NCBI GenBank assembly: GCA_038030265.1
Contig: CM075942.1
Location: forward strand, 50,310,751-50,374,750
DNA from: Corythucha ciliata
Taxonomy: Eukaryota; Arthropoda; Insecta; Hemiptera; Tingidae
Length of the DNA: 64,000 nt
Direction: 5' to 3'
Part shown: positions 36,404-47,724 of the stretch, piece after piece
Layout: the number at the start of each line of letters is the position of its first letter
Numbering within the stretch: the stretch's first letter is position 1
Made by a program: the position numbers and the translations under genes
The notes under the pieces: model-generated
Told to the model about the DNA's origin: nothing
Seen by the model: only the letters and a program-made list of their open reading frames with translations
Database searches by the model: none

Positions 36404-36909
36404 CAGTACAGCTCTATTTGTTTGGAAAGCAATTCGCTATTCGAACAGACTATATAAACCACTCATCTCTTTACTGTGCAACAAACCTCTCTCTGAACTT
36501 ACTCCTCGACTTCAAAGATTGCGGCTCAGCCTGCTGCGTTTCGATTACACTATTTCTCACAGTACCAGTAAGGAATTTTATGTTCCCGACGCTCTCTCTC
36601 GAAACATTGCACTCACTTCTGAAAATGAAGAATTTGAATTAGCAGATGTCATTCGGGCCAAGTGGCCAACGATTCATTTGTAGAAAAAATACTACCAGTT
36701 TCGGACTACCTCCATGATCTCATCATGATCACACGAAACTTCAAAGGGTAAGTAAATGCCTGAAAGATGGATGGCAGAAGTCTGATCTGGCTGATCCGTT
36801 CGTGAGTTAGAACTATAGATACCGGACTCTCCTCATAAATAGCCACGGTATCCTACTTTACGGCCCACGAATTGTTATTCTGAAATCCTTACGAAATTTG
36901 ATTTTGGAC
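36404..36909 (+). pseudogene. Ty3/Gypsy-type pol fragment, RNase H to linker
   Basis: Encodes the end of the reverse transcriptase/RNase H region of an LTR retrotransposon: LFGKQFAIRTD, then KPLISLL, then RFDYTISH and VPDALSR, and then the linker leading to integrase. It is broken: a 2-bp insertion near 36453 shifts frame after the RTD motif, and stops occur near 36681 and about 36810. No LTRs are identified. The coding trace stops at 36909 because an hAT-like element is inserted there, and resumes at 38118. Confidence 0.85.
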
Positions 36910-38109
36910 CAGGGACGGCTCGTCCACTATTAGGGCATTTGGGCACACGCCCCACCAAAAATAGGACCCAAAAAAAACGAAGAAAGAAGGGCAAAATGAC
37001 TTCAGAAAAATTAGAGATTCCAGAAAAAAATAAATAAAAAGTTGGCTCCTTTTTTGCAATTTTCCGAAATTACCTTCTCATTTTGCTTCCAACAGGCGGA
37101 GATTCAACCGTTCTTGGTGGAAGAGAAACCACCATATATTTCAAGGGACAAATGAATATTTCCAGTGTGGTCCTGTGCCCCGAACGCGCAGAAAATTGGG
37201 TGCGCAAAAGGCTTTATTCCCTCCCTTCATCCACAAATCTGGGCACCAACCCGGGGCTCCAATGCATTTCTATGTGGAACTGGGAATGAGCATTCGACAA
37301 CTTTTACTCTTTGTAGAAGTGTTGACGTTTCATTATGCTGGGTTTAGTATGGGGAGTAGAAAAACGTTGTCTAGTAGTGATAGGAGGGAAAAGGAACTTC
37401 TCGGTCTTCTCTAGATTTCAGCCGGTTTTCAGTCGGTGTATTGTTTATTGTTGTCGTGTCGGTATCTTTTTCTTTCCTCCGAGGTGCACTTTGTGATTTG
37501 TGCGAGATGGTTCAGTCTTTTCATGTGCGTAGTTTCAAATTTCACATTTAAATAAAGGAGAACAAGTGTGTTAATTCAGCAATACAGGACCGCAGTTTCA
37601 AGTTAGTTTTAGCATGAATAGTGTCAAAATCTGCAGGCTCTTGGTATTTTCTCGAGAGGATTGAGATCAAGAATCTCGGTCGATTGACTCCTTCTCTAAA
37701 CTTGACGCCAACAGCTAGTAAAGGAAAAGGCAAACCATCCGGAACTCGAAATGTAGACACCTATTCAAAAGCTCAGTGGTTCGACACGTCCAAGTGGTGT
37801 CGGGTTTGAGTTTTTCTCAAATGGCCATGCAGGGCAATATACCTATTGAACGCTTGTGTATGCACGTTGTCCGACGCCCGACAAATAATTTATAATTTAT
37901 CCGAAACCCGAACTTTTCCCTCAAGGCATTCTGGCTTTCACCTACACAACGAATTCCTATTCGTGAACTGACACTGGCTGAATCACTATTCAGCCTGTGA
38001 TTGAAAAGTAAAGCATAAACAAAATCCGCTATCTCACCGAGATTTTTAATAAATGATATTTATGAATAAGACGTGCCCCACCCCGTCAAGAGGCCACAAG
38101 CCGCCTCTT
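36910..38109. mobile_element. 1.2-kb non-autonomous hAT-like element inside the Gypsy fragment
   Basis: Flanked by the exact 8-bp duplication TTTTGGAC (36902-36909, 38110-38117). Imperfect inverted ends: CAGGGACGGCTCGTCC on the left and AAGAGGCGGCTTGTGG read inward from the right, with GGGCAC following inside both. The 8-bp duplication and the CGGCTYGT-type end fit hAT. Several open frames of 60-80 codons lie inside, but none resembles a transposase. Confidence 0.85.
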
Positions 38110-38117
38110 TTTTGGAC

Positions 38118-38214
38118 CGTTTGCATGCGAGCCACCTGGGAAAATGAAAATGTCGTAACCTAGCTGAAGAAACAGTCTGGTGGCCAGGTATATCGGAGGA
38201 CATAAAAGTACCTA
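38118..38214 (+). pseudogene. Ty3/Gypsy integrase zinc-finger fragment
   Basis: Continues the pol trace cut at 36909, in the same frame across one duplication copy. It encodes the H2C2-type start of integrase, with HASHLG, then KCRNL, then VWWPGISEDI, and carries one in-frame TGA. Homology stops at about 38214, where interspersed repeat F begins. Confidence 0.8.
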
Positions 38215-38320
38215 TGTTGATATTGTTAGTGAGGTCGCTTAAACTACGAGTGTAGGTAGTGCATGCAAAAAGCTGTAGCCATGAGAGCCGAAAAACGAAC
38301 CGATTTCGGCTGCTTCAAAC
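38214..38320 (+). repeat. interspersed repeat F, copy 2
   Basis: Same ordered blocks as 9628-9770. It abuts the broken integrase fragment, which suggests this repeat inserted into or truncated the Gypsy copy. Confidence 0.55.
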
Positions 38321-38509
38321 AATGATTTAGCTGATATTGCCTTGACACTTGTTGCTGTCGTTTTATTCTACAACTTCCAAATAGCGCAATATTTATTTTC
38401 CTTATTGTATCAATCATCTTAAACGCTTCCGGCTCAAGCGGCAAACCGGTTCCTAAACGGTCAATCACGCTTGAATCAATCACTTATTTTAATCCCGCCA
38501 CCAAGCGGC

Positions 38510-39390
38510 TTGACCATCTAGGAAAGTCATTAAGGACCAATCCCTCCAAATTTGGTAAATATGATCAAAAGTCCGCGAATTTTGGTTTTTTAAAATACCT
38601 ATCGAAATCGCATGAAATCGTAGTTTCATGAGCTTAATCCACAAAATTCCAGATTTTGGAAAGGCTGAACCCGTAAAATGAGTACAATAAATAGCCAAAT
38701 TCACTGATTTTATTTATTTGAGAGCGAAATCAATGAAATCGGGTTCACAAATTTTTCAGGTCCATATGATTGTTTTATTTATTTATTTTTTTGTGAGAAA
38801 AACAACAAAACTCCATTTTTTATTTTTTGTGCTTGGAGGGAAACCAGCAAAATTTGGATTTTAAAGAGGCACACCCTAACTTGGGTTCTAAAAAAACCAT
38901 AATCAAGAAAGCTCGGAACTAAATGCGCCTCATCCATGAATTTTATTTTGATACTGAGAAATGTCGAAACCCCCGAAATTTGTTTTTGAGAAGGGCCAAT
39001 CCTGCGAATTTTCGTATTATGAAGTGTCCAACCCGGGAATTTCAGTTTCATGTAGTGCCGAGCCCGTGAATTTCGGGTTTGGGAAGTGCCAAACCGACAG
39101 AACTTGTTATTCAATGATTCACATCTGGAGGCTTCGCACGAAACCTACAATTTCGTCATTTTGTCCCCCAAAAACCTCAGTTTCACAGAATTTCTATCTT
39201 TCAAAACAAATTCTTGTTAATTGGGATAGTTCAAATTTCTATTTTAGGGAATTTCAATCAATAAAAAACCAAATTTCGTGGGCTTGGCTCATTCAAGCTC
39301 CAATTACGCCAACATTCGTTCTTTCAAAACACCGCAAGTTCATTAATCGGGCGAGACTCTCTTTTCACGGTCCTCATATCGGGTCGACGT
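38510..39390. repeat. degenerate arrays, family B, both orientations
   Basis: Imperfect 33-bp-class units (CAAATTTCGTGGGCTTGGCT and its reverse), with the orientation changing within the block. A 143-codon open frame at 38961-39392 is a by-product. Confidence 0.6.
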
Positions 39391-41285
39391 GAATCGTTTT
39401 TTCACTCCGCCAGTGTAGCTCGTTACCCTCATGCATCCTATCGAATCCCACCCAGCAAAACCTTTCAGCGCTCAGTCAGCCGGGTGGAGCTGCGAGTTAA
39501 TCGAAAAATCAACAAAAGGCGAAACCCATCTTTTCAACAATCGCCAAAGCACGGGAGCCGAGACGCCGCGTATGCATATATACACTGAAATTTATGCCGT
39601 ATAGGTCAGAACGGAAGGGTGGTGAGGGGATGTATATGTTCACACGGGCTAGAAATGATAAACATCCATTATTCGAGTTGCTGCAGGGAGGGCAGGGACT
39701 CACGGGTGCAGCTTGAATTACATACCTTTAACTCATGGGGTAATCGTTGCAAGAAGCTCTATACTCCCTTGTCCCTTCTCTCGATATCATAAAGAGGAAA
39801 ACGAGGAGGGAAGGGTGGCTCTAAATTATGCGTGAGTTGCAGTTTTTCTTAGCAGCAATAAAAACGAAAAAAAATTACACTGCAAACTAAGGAATGAAGA
39901 ATAACAGAGCCGTAATTTCATTACAATTCATTCATTATTTGTATCCAGTAGATTCTTCTACGAAAAAGTAGAAGCGACTTTACGTCATTCCAATACTCGC
40001 CTTCTTTCAAGCAGCTTCCTCGCTGGCACGTGAAACAGTCTGTTAGAAAGTTGTCATTAACCCATTACAGATGTGTCCGAGAGATTCTGCTTCAACAATG
40101 AGAATGCGGAATCATAAAAAAAGAAAGAAAAATCTAGTTTGAGAAAGGAACGAGAAACGAGATAAAATATCCCTTCGAATTCCTTGAGAGTGTTGAAGTG
40201 ACAACGGAAAGTCGTGGGCGTTGATGGTGGTGGTGGAAGAGTGAGGGGTGGGTAGATGGTAGAGAAGAAACTCAATCTCAAAATTTATTGTCTAGGCATG
40301 TGTTATATTGCTTATACCGTTTCTGGAGAGGAGTGCGAGGTAACTTAGCTTACTGTTTGTATAGGACAGCCTCGGTGTTACGAATCTTTATATGAAGGAC
40401 TAAGTCGCCACTTTCTCGTGCCCTGCCATCGTGAGAGGCATGACCGCAAGGGCGAAAATGACCCTTCATTCATTTGAGCGATTGGTTCTTTCTCTGGCCG
40501 ATTTGTTTAAGGGACGCCGCTGTTGGCCACTCAATAACTTTTTGAACGGAGACCTAAGGAATTTCTCGACTGATAATGGCGAGAGACTCATGATCATGAA
40601 TAACGCCCGGATAAAACCGTACAATTATTACGTGAAAAGGACATGGAAAATAGAAGGTAATGGTGATAGGAGAAGGAAGGTGTTTTGAGGTTTACCGTTG
40701 GATTTGGTCGTTTTTCTTAGTGTCAGAGTGGCCTGTGTGAGTCTGGAGAACCGGTCGAAAACGGAGGAATCTCGATAAGAATCCCTTCAAGGGCTCCTAC
40801 GATCAGACGACGTTATTGAAAAGTCCTTCCCATGACTCACCAAATTCCCTATTTTAGGCAGCATTTCCGGGCGTTCACTATTTAACGATGTGAATAGCGG
40901 GAGGGGGGGAGGGGCTTCCGAACTTGTGAGTTCGAGGATAATAAAATTCCACGAAATTTCACTGGTGGGGAATTCCACTTGGAGAGGAAGGGATAAAAGT
41001 AGCCGAGAAAATATGCAAGTTTCGAGGGATACATAACCTTTTAATTACAAGTGTCAATAGACAAAAATTGCCGCCGAAGTTAGAGAACCTTTAAAACACA
41101 GGTACAGGTCGTTAGGGTAAAGGCAATGTGACTAAACTTGCCAAAGATTTCCCCCTGCCCATCGGTCGGGAGGGGTGGAGACTGACGTCATCAGCAGTCC
41201 TTTGCTCCTGATTGCTCATTCTAGAGCAGCAAGGCAAGTTAATTTTGAAATTGAAGTTTATGATTTCTCAAAAATCACAACCCAA
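39391..41285. other. no gene seen
   Basis: Open frames here show no recognisable domain or good splice context. The direct repeat GAACCTTTAAAACAC occurs near 41087 and again near 41349. Confidence 0.4.
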
Positions 41286-41369
41286 TAACAATTAATAATG
41301 TACTGGGTCCAGCGCAAAGGAGGTTGGGACTGCTCTGACGTAGGTGGAGAACCTTTAAAACACGGATTT

Positions 41370-41542
41370 CAGCGCCATATTTGGTCCCTCAGTCGTTAGG
41401 GTAAACAAAATATCATGCATGAAAAAATTGTCATCGTAACAGCAAACAAACGCTGAACGCGGTGGAAATAAATAAAAATATCCTACTTGTCAATGAGACC
41501 AGGTGATAATTATAATCATATGAGGGACCAAGTATGGCGCCG
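41370..41542. mobile_element. foldback MITE, class unclear
   Basis: Inverted ends AGCGCCATATTTGGTCCCTC and GGCGCCATACTTGGTCCCTC enclose about 130 bp. Just upstream (41286-41345) lies a reverse-orientation copy of the sequence at 25925-26008. No clear target duplication seen. Confidence 0.6.
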
Positions 41543-41869
41543 GTTTGAGTGTTGCAGTACTCGGGTTTTATAGTGCCTTACCGAAGTGAAGTATTATGGC
41601 TAAATAGCCACAGCACTGCAGATTTCTAGCCAGTTAATTGGGCTAATTAAGGTTGAATAGTACTAAATTTTAAGTTATGGACAGTGTCGTAACGAAAGAT
41701 TTTCTGTCGGGTGTGGGGAGGTGAGATCCCTTCACGAAAACTCACCTTCCCACCTTCTAACACCCAGGCAAAGTTACACAACTGTAGGCGTGAATCTTCG
41801 CTTCAACGAAGAAGAAACGAGAAACGTCTGGTTTATGAACCACCTTTCATCACCTTTTTGGTCTTAGAT

Positions 41870-42384
41870 TCGTCGTTTCGGCCATAATTTGCAGATTTAT
41901 CCCATTATCACCCCAATCCGAATTTCGCGGATATTTATCTTACAGAACCCAATTCACCAATAGAAAAATCCTGTTTCACGGGTTTGAGTCCAATTTCGAG
42001 AATTCAGTTATTTTCAAGTTCAAATCCTCAGATTTGGCACTTACATATCCCAATTTCGCGATTTTGACTAATTCGAGAACCAATTCCAATTTTTTCTCGA
42101 TGAAAAAGGCCAGTTCCACTAGTTTGGCTACTTCATAGAACAAATTTAGTGGATCTTTAAGTGGATATTGCTCTAAAAATGCTAATTTCCCATATTTCAC
42201 ACCCTCAAAGTCAAACGTTTCGGAGTATTGACACATCCAAAGAGCAATATCGCGGCTTCAAAATGCATGTTCAAACGTTTTCGATGTTCTAAATCGAGGT
42301 TTCGTCTCACTTTGAAAGCCCAGTTTGGTGGGTCGAGCTTTTCCAAAAGTGAAACTAGGGGTGAGAGCTAAGCTCACTTGAAAC
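41870..42384 (+). repeat. degenerate array, family B
   Basis: Imperfect CAATTTCGCG-type units with the usual TTCA-rich spacers. The array is interrupted by hammerhead element 2 and continues at 42738-42900. Confidence 0.6.
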
Positions 42385-42492
42385 AGAAATTTAACGTCCA
42401 TTCTACTTTTTGGTGCGGCGACGTAGTGAAGGATGTATATCAGTAGGAAATCAATAGTTATATCGTCCTCTTCACGATTTTATTATTTAATT

Positions 42493-42533
42493 GGCGGAAC
42501 TAGTTTTCGGCCCACGGGGCCATTATCAACGCC
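42493..42533 (-). ncRNA. hammerhead-like ribozyme, core-substituted (left arm)
   Basis: Mirror image of 42633-42673 with identical sequence: stem I GGCG/CGCC, stem II GGCCC/GGGCC, GAAA, palindromic stem III AACUAGUU. The core reads UUGAUAA instead of CUGAUGA, so C3 and G8 are both replaced. Confidence 0.65.
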
Positions 42534-42632
42534 TTCCAAACTTTGGGGCTTATATATGGGGGATACCCGTGTCAATTTTCATCGCGTGTCAAGATGTAGG
42601 CACCTATCACTTATAAGCCCCAAAGTTTGGAA

Positions 42633-42673
42633 GGCGTTGATAATGGCCCCGTGGGCCGAAAACTAGTTCCGCC
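42633..42673 (+). ncRNA. hammerhead-like ribozyme, core-substituted (right arm)
   Basis: Stem I GGCG (42633-42636) pairs with CGCC (42670-42673). The core position holds UUGAUAA (42637-42643). Stem II is GGCCC, loop CGU, GGGCC. GAAA follows (42658-42661), then palindromic stem III AACUAGUU (42661-42668) and cleavage-site C at 42669. Replacement of C3 and G8, both essential bases in the known ribozyme, predicts loss of activity; the C3-G8 tertiary pair is lost as well. Confidence 0.65.
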
Positions 42674-42737
42674 AATTAAATAATAAAATCGTGAAGAGGA
42701 CAATATAACTATTGATTTCCTACTGAGAAATTTAACG

Positions 42738-42900
42738 GGTTCCTTTGCATAAAAATCAATGTGTATCACGGTTGATCAGTTCAAAAAGAAATTTCGCGGG
42801 GTTGGCCCGTTCAAAATAATGACCCATTTCGCTGGCGTGGCTCATTGAAAAAATAATTTTATGGGTCTCATACTTTCGGAGAACCATTGTTGTACTTTCC
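42738..42900 (+). repeat. family B array, right of hammerhead element 2
   Basis: Continuation of the array cut by the insertion, with units such as AATTTCGCGGGGTTGGCCCG. Confidence 0.6.
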
Positions 42901-43227
42901 TCCTAACACTATCCCGCCATAGCAACCGCATCTTGCGGCATTTTCACACGGGTTCGTAATACGGCCTCAGTATCCTGTTTTTAGGTGGAAAGAATTGGTG
43001 TAGTTTTGATTTTTTGTACTACTTATTATGGTATTTTGTGCTGCTGACCACGAATCAGAGGTTTGCCAACAACATTTTTGACGGGAAACATGTTTTTTCG
43101 CAAAAAATAATAAAAATAAAATAAAATGGCTCCAAATGATTATTTTTTTAGAAAAATGCGATACCATTGCTGCAGTTCCTCCATTCTGGGTCGACCTTAT
43201 TGAGCCATCTACTTTCATCTCTTTCCC

Positions 43228-43767
43228 TCAACCTTGCAGGCAGTTGATTGAAATCGCCCTAAATTGGTGAAAAAGGGAAAAGAAAGTACATGTGAAGGAG
43301 TGTGATAAATGCGCACTATGAAGGGATTGTATGTTAAGGCGGCGCCGGAACGACGAGAAGTTTTCATCGGTTCGTTTCGTGAGACGGATGGACTGCGAAT
43401 GTGGTTTTCGTTTGACGGGAATGAGAGAAAATAAATTTAATTTACACAGCACAAGAGAAGAGTAACCATAACCTGCCCTGAGCAGGTTATAAAAACTGTT
43501 GAAGTTGGACTGGAGAGCGCCTGCATGGAAATCGTATATTTCTTGCCACGCGCACCTGCTATTGGTTATTTTTGGCTCACTTACATGGGCTGCAGGGATT
43601 GGTGCCTCCTCTAGTATATTTCTTCCTCCACGACCCGGACAGGAAACTTCTAAATATCGTCGGAAAGAAATATCGTTTTCCCGTGCCCGTTTTCCCGTGT
43701 CACAGTTGAGAGCACCCAGATTGTTGTCCCTGACACGTACCGGATAAGTTTGAACGAGCCCCTTCAA
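43228..43767 (-). CDS. uncharacterised open frame, 179 codons
   Basis: One of the longest open frames in the window, opening MKGLVQTYPVRVRD. It has no signal peptide, membrane segment or domain I recognise, and its composition is only weakly coding-like. It could be a decayed element ORF or chance. Confidence 0.2.
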   Translation of the reverse strand: MKGLVQTYPVRVRDNNLGALNCDTGKRARENDISFRRYLEVSCPGRGGRNILEEAPIPAAHVSEPKITNSRCAWQEIYDFHAGALQSNFNSFYNLLRAGYGYSSLVLCKLNLFSLIPVKRKPHSQSIRLTKRTDENFSSFRRRLNIQSLHSAHLSHSFTCTFFSLFHQFRAISINCLQG

Positions 43768-44219
43768 TTCCCATAGGAGAACAATATTTTACTTGCTGGA
43801 CGTGTCACGGACGGGTCACGTGCCATTCATTGCACTGATGTGTGTGAATAGGCCTTTGCGTTCGCGGACTCGATCAAAGCACAGGTTGGTGGTCACTGGG
43901 GTGCCCCTTGAAGTAGCTGATCCGGGTTGCCGTTTGTTTTGTTTGTGGGCCTATAGCCATGCTGGTGGGTCCGTAGCCATAGCCAGGAGGAGTCCATTTG
44001 CATATTCAGGTGGGTCCTAGGTGGGGTGGTCTGTATTTTCATATAGTAGGTAATGATGTGAGTTTATTAGTGGGGAATTTAGAAAACCAGCTACCTGACT
44101 ACGCCGTTGTCCATTGGGCTGCTCATGTAGATTCAAAAGCTGATCCAACCTCAGCGAAACTTAGTTTCTGTCTTTGATGTTGATAAGGTTGTCTTTCTTT
44201 TGTTCTGTCTGCCTTTCAG

Positions 44220-44430
44220 AGCTAGGGAGTCCAAAATTAACGTTTCAAAGTAGTTCTATCAGTGCGCCCGCCCCTCGTATTTTCGGCCACTTAAGCTTTG
44301 GCACGCCTTCCGTGAAAAAAATTGTCCTTCAAACGGAGGTCGTCCTACCCAACAGGCTGTTGCAGCTTCAACTCATCTCGTGGACTTCGATGGACGACTT
44401 TGACCGAAGGACATTTGATTTGGAGGAAGA
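44220..44430 (+). CDS. orphan exon candidate
   Basis: An open segment after a good acceptor (GTCTGCCTTTCAG) ending at a donor-like GTAAGC, with a coding-like tail LISWTSMDDFDRRTFDLEEE. A SINE begins five bases downstream, so the donor may be coincidental; the frame would otherwise stop at 44434. No partner exon found. Confidence 0.25.
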
Positions 44431-44435
44431 GTAAG

Positions 44436-44798
44436 CGCGCCCCAATAGTGTAATGGATACAATACTCGCTTCGCAACCCACCGGGCCTGGGTTCGACTCC
44501 AACCACATTGGCCATTACTTCATAAGGCTGGGGTGAGCTGCGACACGGCTCAATCGGCTTCGTGTGGACGTTCACGGTGTTGCGCGTATGACAAACCGTG
44601 CATCGACCGATACGCCCGCGTAGTACGGGTGAGAAGTGCACAGCTGATGGATTTCCAGAGTATGGTGTAAGCGTCGCTCAAGTGCTTAGGTGCTAGCGGT
44701 AGCGGGCTCGGTAAACCCAAGTCAGCACCCTAAACAAAATAAATAAAATAAAATAAAACAAATAAAATAATATAAAAATAAAATAAAAAATAGATAAA
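44436..44798 (+). mobile_element. tRNA-derived SINE, plus strand, with A and B boxes
   Basis: Head with box A TAGTGTAATGG (44446-44456) and box B GGTTCGACTCC (44490-44500), spaced as in a tRNA gene and most like tRNA-Arg by eye. The body is shared with the minus-strand copy at 13864-14144, and the tail is an AAAAT-rich tract (about 44732-44798). Intact internal promoter boxes make this copy a possible RNA polymerase III template. Confidence 0.88.
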
Positions 44799-47498
44799 GT
44801 AAACCGACCCGAAACTCTATCGAAAATGCCAAGCGCTCCCTTTAGGCAAGTTGTAAACGCCAGTCTGTGAGTAACTAGTCAGACTAATTAGTTAATCTCG
44901 GCATTGCTGTTAAATTATAAATCACTGTTCGCATAGGAAAGAAGATGCATTAAAAACGAAAAAGAAGAAGACGAAAAAATAAAGAATTAAAAGTAGCACT
45001 CCGATGGAAATTACAATCAAGCTCCTTGCACACCTTCCTTCCTCTTGATTAGTAATAGATAACTGTCGAAGGTTCTTTGCTTTTCCACACACCAACTTGC
45101 CAATCTCTTCATTAGCGTATTCGCCATTAATTCAAATCAGCCCCCGCAAATTCGCATCAAAAAGAAGAAATTTTATTCATTCAACACACCGCACGCCACC
45201 CGAGACTGAGTCGAAGGTCTTTCACCACGTTGTGGGGTTCCCACTCCTTCACAACGACCCAATCGTCTCTCGTCCCTACCCGGAGGGTTAACTTCGCATA
45301 TTAAAAAAAAAAAATATTTTGATGAAAAGGTTTTTTATTTCAAGACATCAGCCTGTAGTTTTTTAAATTTACTTGTGTTGTTGGTCAGATGTATTTCATT
45401 CCTTATAGTTTCAATCCGATATGGTTTTCAAGGGATGGAACACCAGGAACACATGAAATAATATTAATTACCTATTAGCTAGAAACGATGTTTTCCATTA
45501 TAACAGAACGCCTATTGCTTCGCATGCATTCTTTTTTTATGAGTCTTCCTCATGTTTTATTGATTATTTATATTATTTTAATTGTATTTTTTAACGCCAG
45601 AATGATTATTTGAACACTTAAGAGGAACGTGGTCTATTAAAGGTTATTTTCTCTCAAAATATCTCATTAAATATTTACATTTCTTTTTATTGTATGTACT
45701 TAATATTTTGATTCATTTTAAACCTCATTATTTACAAAGTGACAAAGACGATTTAAAGACATGGAAGTCAAAGGGTGGAACACAGAAAAAAAAGAGCACA
45801 ACAGATTTTTCGAGAGTTAGGAAATAACACTGAAACAACGATTTTGCATTGAATTGACCGTGGAAACTCCCCCAGTTCGTCCAGTTGAAACAGAAAATGA
45901 AGAGGTGATGAAATCGAGTTTTCCGAGCTTTAGACAGCCTCTTTAATTTAGATTTGTCAGTCAGAGATCAGTGTTTAGCGGGCTATAGTACATAAAACTA
46001 AGAGCAACTTTTTTTAATTTATAAAACCTAAAACGTCACTTTTAACGTTTTTTTTTGCACCTTCACAGCGTTGAAACCGACTACCGATCGAGGGAAAATG
46101 GATTTAGTGTAAATCTCCTCTTCCTCATATCCCTTCGCTCCACAGTACCCACAAATAAAAAGTTGCTTTAAATCGAAACCAAAGACAAAAGTACACGAAA
46201 GTTTTCACAGCTGTCGACAATAAGTTAGTTGCCAAAGATTTGAAAGACACGGCCCAAGGAAAAATAAAGAGCGAGATCCGATAGAATTGGAAGTCGTGAG
46301 TGGTTTTTCTACAAGAAGTAGTTTTTTGTTTGGTTTCCTTGGTTGTGTCATCTTGTCAAATTGTCTTTACCCGTCGAAAGGTAAAACAAAATTCACTCAA
46401 TGAACCCAACAAATCTAAATTTTTTCGATTGTCTCATAGCAATGCCTTTTAACGTCCACTCCTAAAAAGCGGACGTTGTTTTCTTTAAAACTTAATTTAA
46501 TTAATGAATTATCTTGAGCAATTAACTTATACAATTTAATCAAAAATTGAATTTTACTCCTACGGTAGTCCGGTAAATCTAAGCTAAAAGGTTAACCTAC
46601 ATCAAGTCCTTCATGTATCTCTAAATCACTAATTTAACAACCAACATCGTTTATTGTTATTAAAAATTATATTTTAAAAAAATATTCAGTACACAATAGT
46701 GTGGGGGGGGGGGTGAGTTAACTACGCGTGATTGTGATGGGGGGGGGGGAGGTTGATAAGTATGGGACAATTCAGTCAAGGTTACGATATATATTTTTAT
46801 AATATCATTATAATATTAATTTTGGGCTTTCGAAAATCGGCTTAGGCCACTTATACTTAGGCAATTATCTTTTGTGCTCGTGATTTTAAATTTTTCATAC
46901 CGCGGTGTGCGTAGTGGGGTGGGTGTGTGGTGGTGGGACAGGACGTGAAAATTTCTGTCCCGGACAAAGAAACGATCCTGTGGCTCCAATCATTCTTTTA
47001 AAGTTTACTGATAACAAGGCAACTTTTTTTTGTTTTTTTAAATTTTGTTTTTACTTCCTCGAGTTTATTTAATGTTTAAACCGCCGAAGGTGGAATGTTC
47101 GCCTTTTACGACCGATAATTGCATCAGGGAGTGACATTTTAATTTTTAGTTGATTTTCTTTAACGTTATTAAATCGAATAAATCTATTAGAGTCAAAGAT
47201 ATAATTTCATTAAATTTCATTTTTGAAACTCTTAAGTTAATTAGAAAGCCATTCGGATTGTCTTAGGGAAATATTGTTGACAGATTGTCAAAAATTATTA
47301 TTTTTTAAATAATTAAATTGATTATTAACGCCATATTCAAGTTTTCTTTCTTTTAGCCACAATATGTACTAATTTTACTCCCACGACTTAAACATCACAG
47401 AGGATTTCCCTCGCTCCAAGTCTGATTTTGCTGATTTCTATTATTTTTTCCTTTCCATTACTACAAATTTCAGCAGATAATAACGATGGAAAAAAGTG
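44799..47498. other. no gene seen; strongly A/T-rich
   Basis: Low-complexity A/T-rich sequence with two G runs near 46703-46712 and 46740-46749. No supported gene. Confidence 0.4.
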
Positions 47499-47501
47499 TT
47501 A

Positions 47502-47721
47502 GGGCGCTTTCACACTTGGGATTCCGGTATCCGATTCCCGTATCGAGAATATTAAAAATTCAATACGACAAACAAGCTCAATAACACTTAAGATTCCGTA
47601 ATCGGATACTAAAAGTATGCGATTTCGGAATCTAAGTGTGAAGGAGCGCCTTGGCTGCAAAGTATTTTTAGTATCCTCGATGCGGGATTCGGACACCGAA
47701 ATCTCAAGTGTGAAAACGGCT
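47502..47721. mobile_element. 220-bp PIF/Harbinger-type foldback MITE, copy 2
   Basis: Same length and layout as 25606-25825, flanked by TTA at 47499-47501 and 47722-47724. More diverged between its arms than copy 1. Confidence 0.88.
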
Positions 47722-47724
47722 TTA

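Larger units (their letters stand above)
42397..42725. mobile_element. palindromic hammerhead-bearing retroelement, copy 2
   Basis: A 329-bp insertion between two exact copies of AGAAATTTAACG (42385-42396, 42726-42737). It has a 44-bp unshared left segment (42397-42440), then a palindrome with 114-bp arms (42441-42554, 42612-42725) and a 57-bp spacer. I see one mismatch between the arms. Each arm carries a hammerhead-like motif facing outward. It sits inside a family B array. Architecture, size and duplication length match copies 1 and 3, although the primary sequence differs. Confidence 0.8.

Noticed and set aside
44439..44510. Genuine tRNA gene
   Set aside because: Boxes A and B are present but the acceptor and anticodon stems are poor, and the sequence continues into a repeated body with an A-rich tail, so it is a SINE head.
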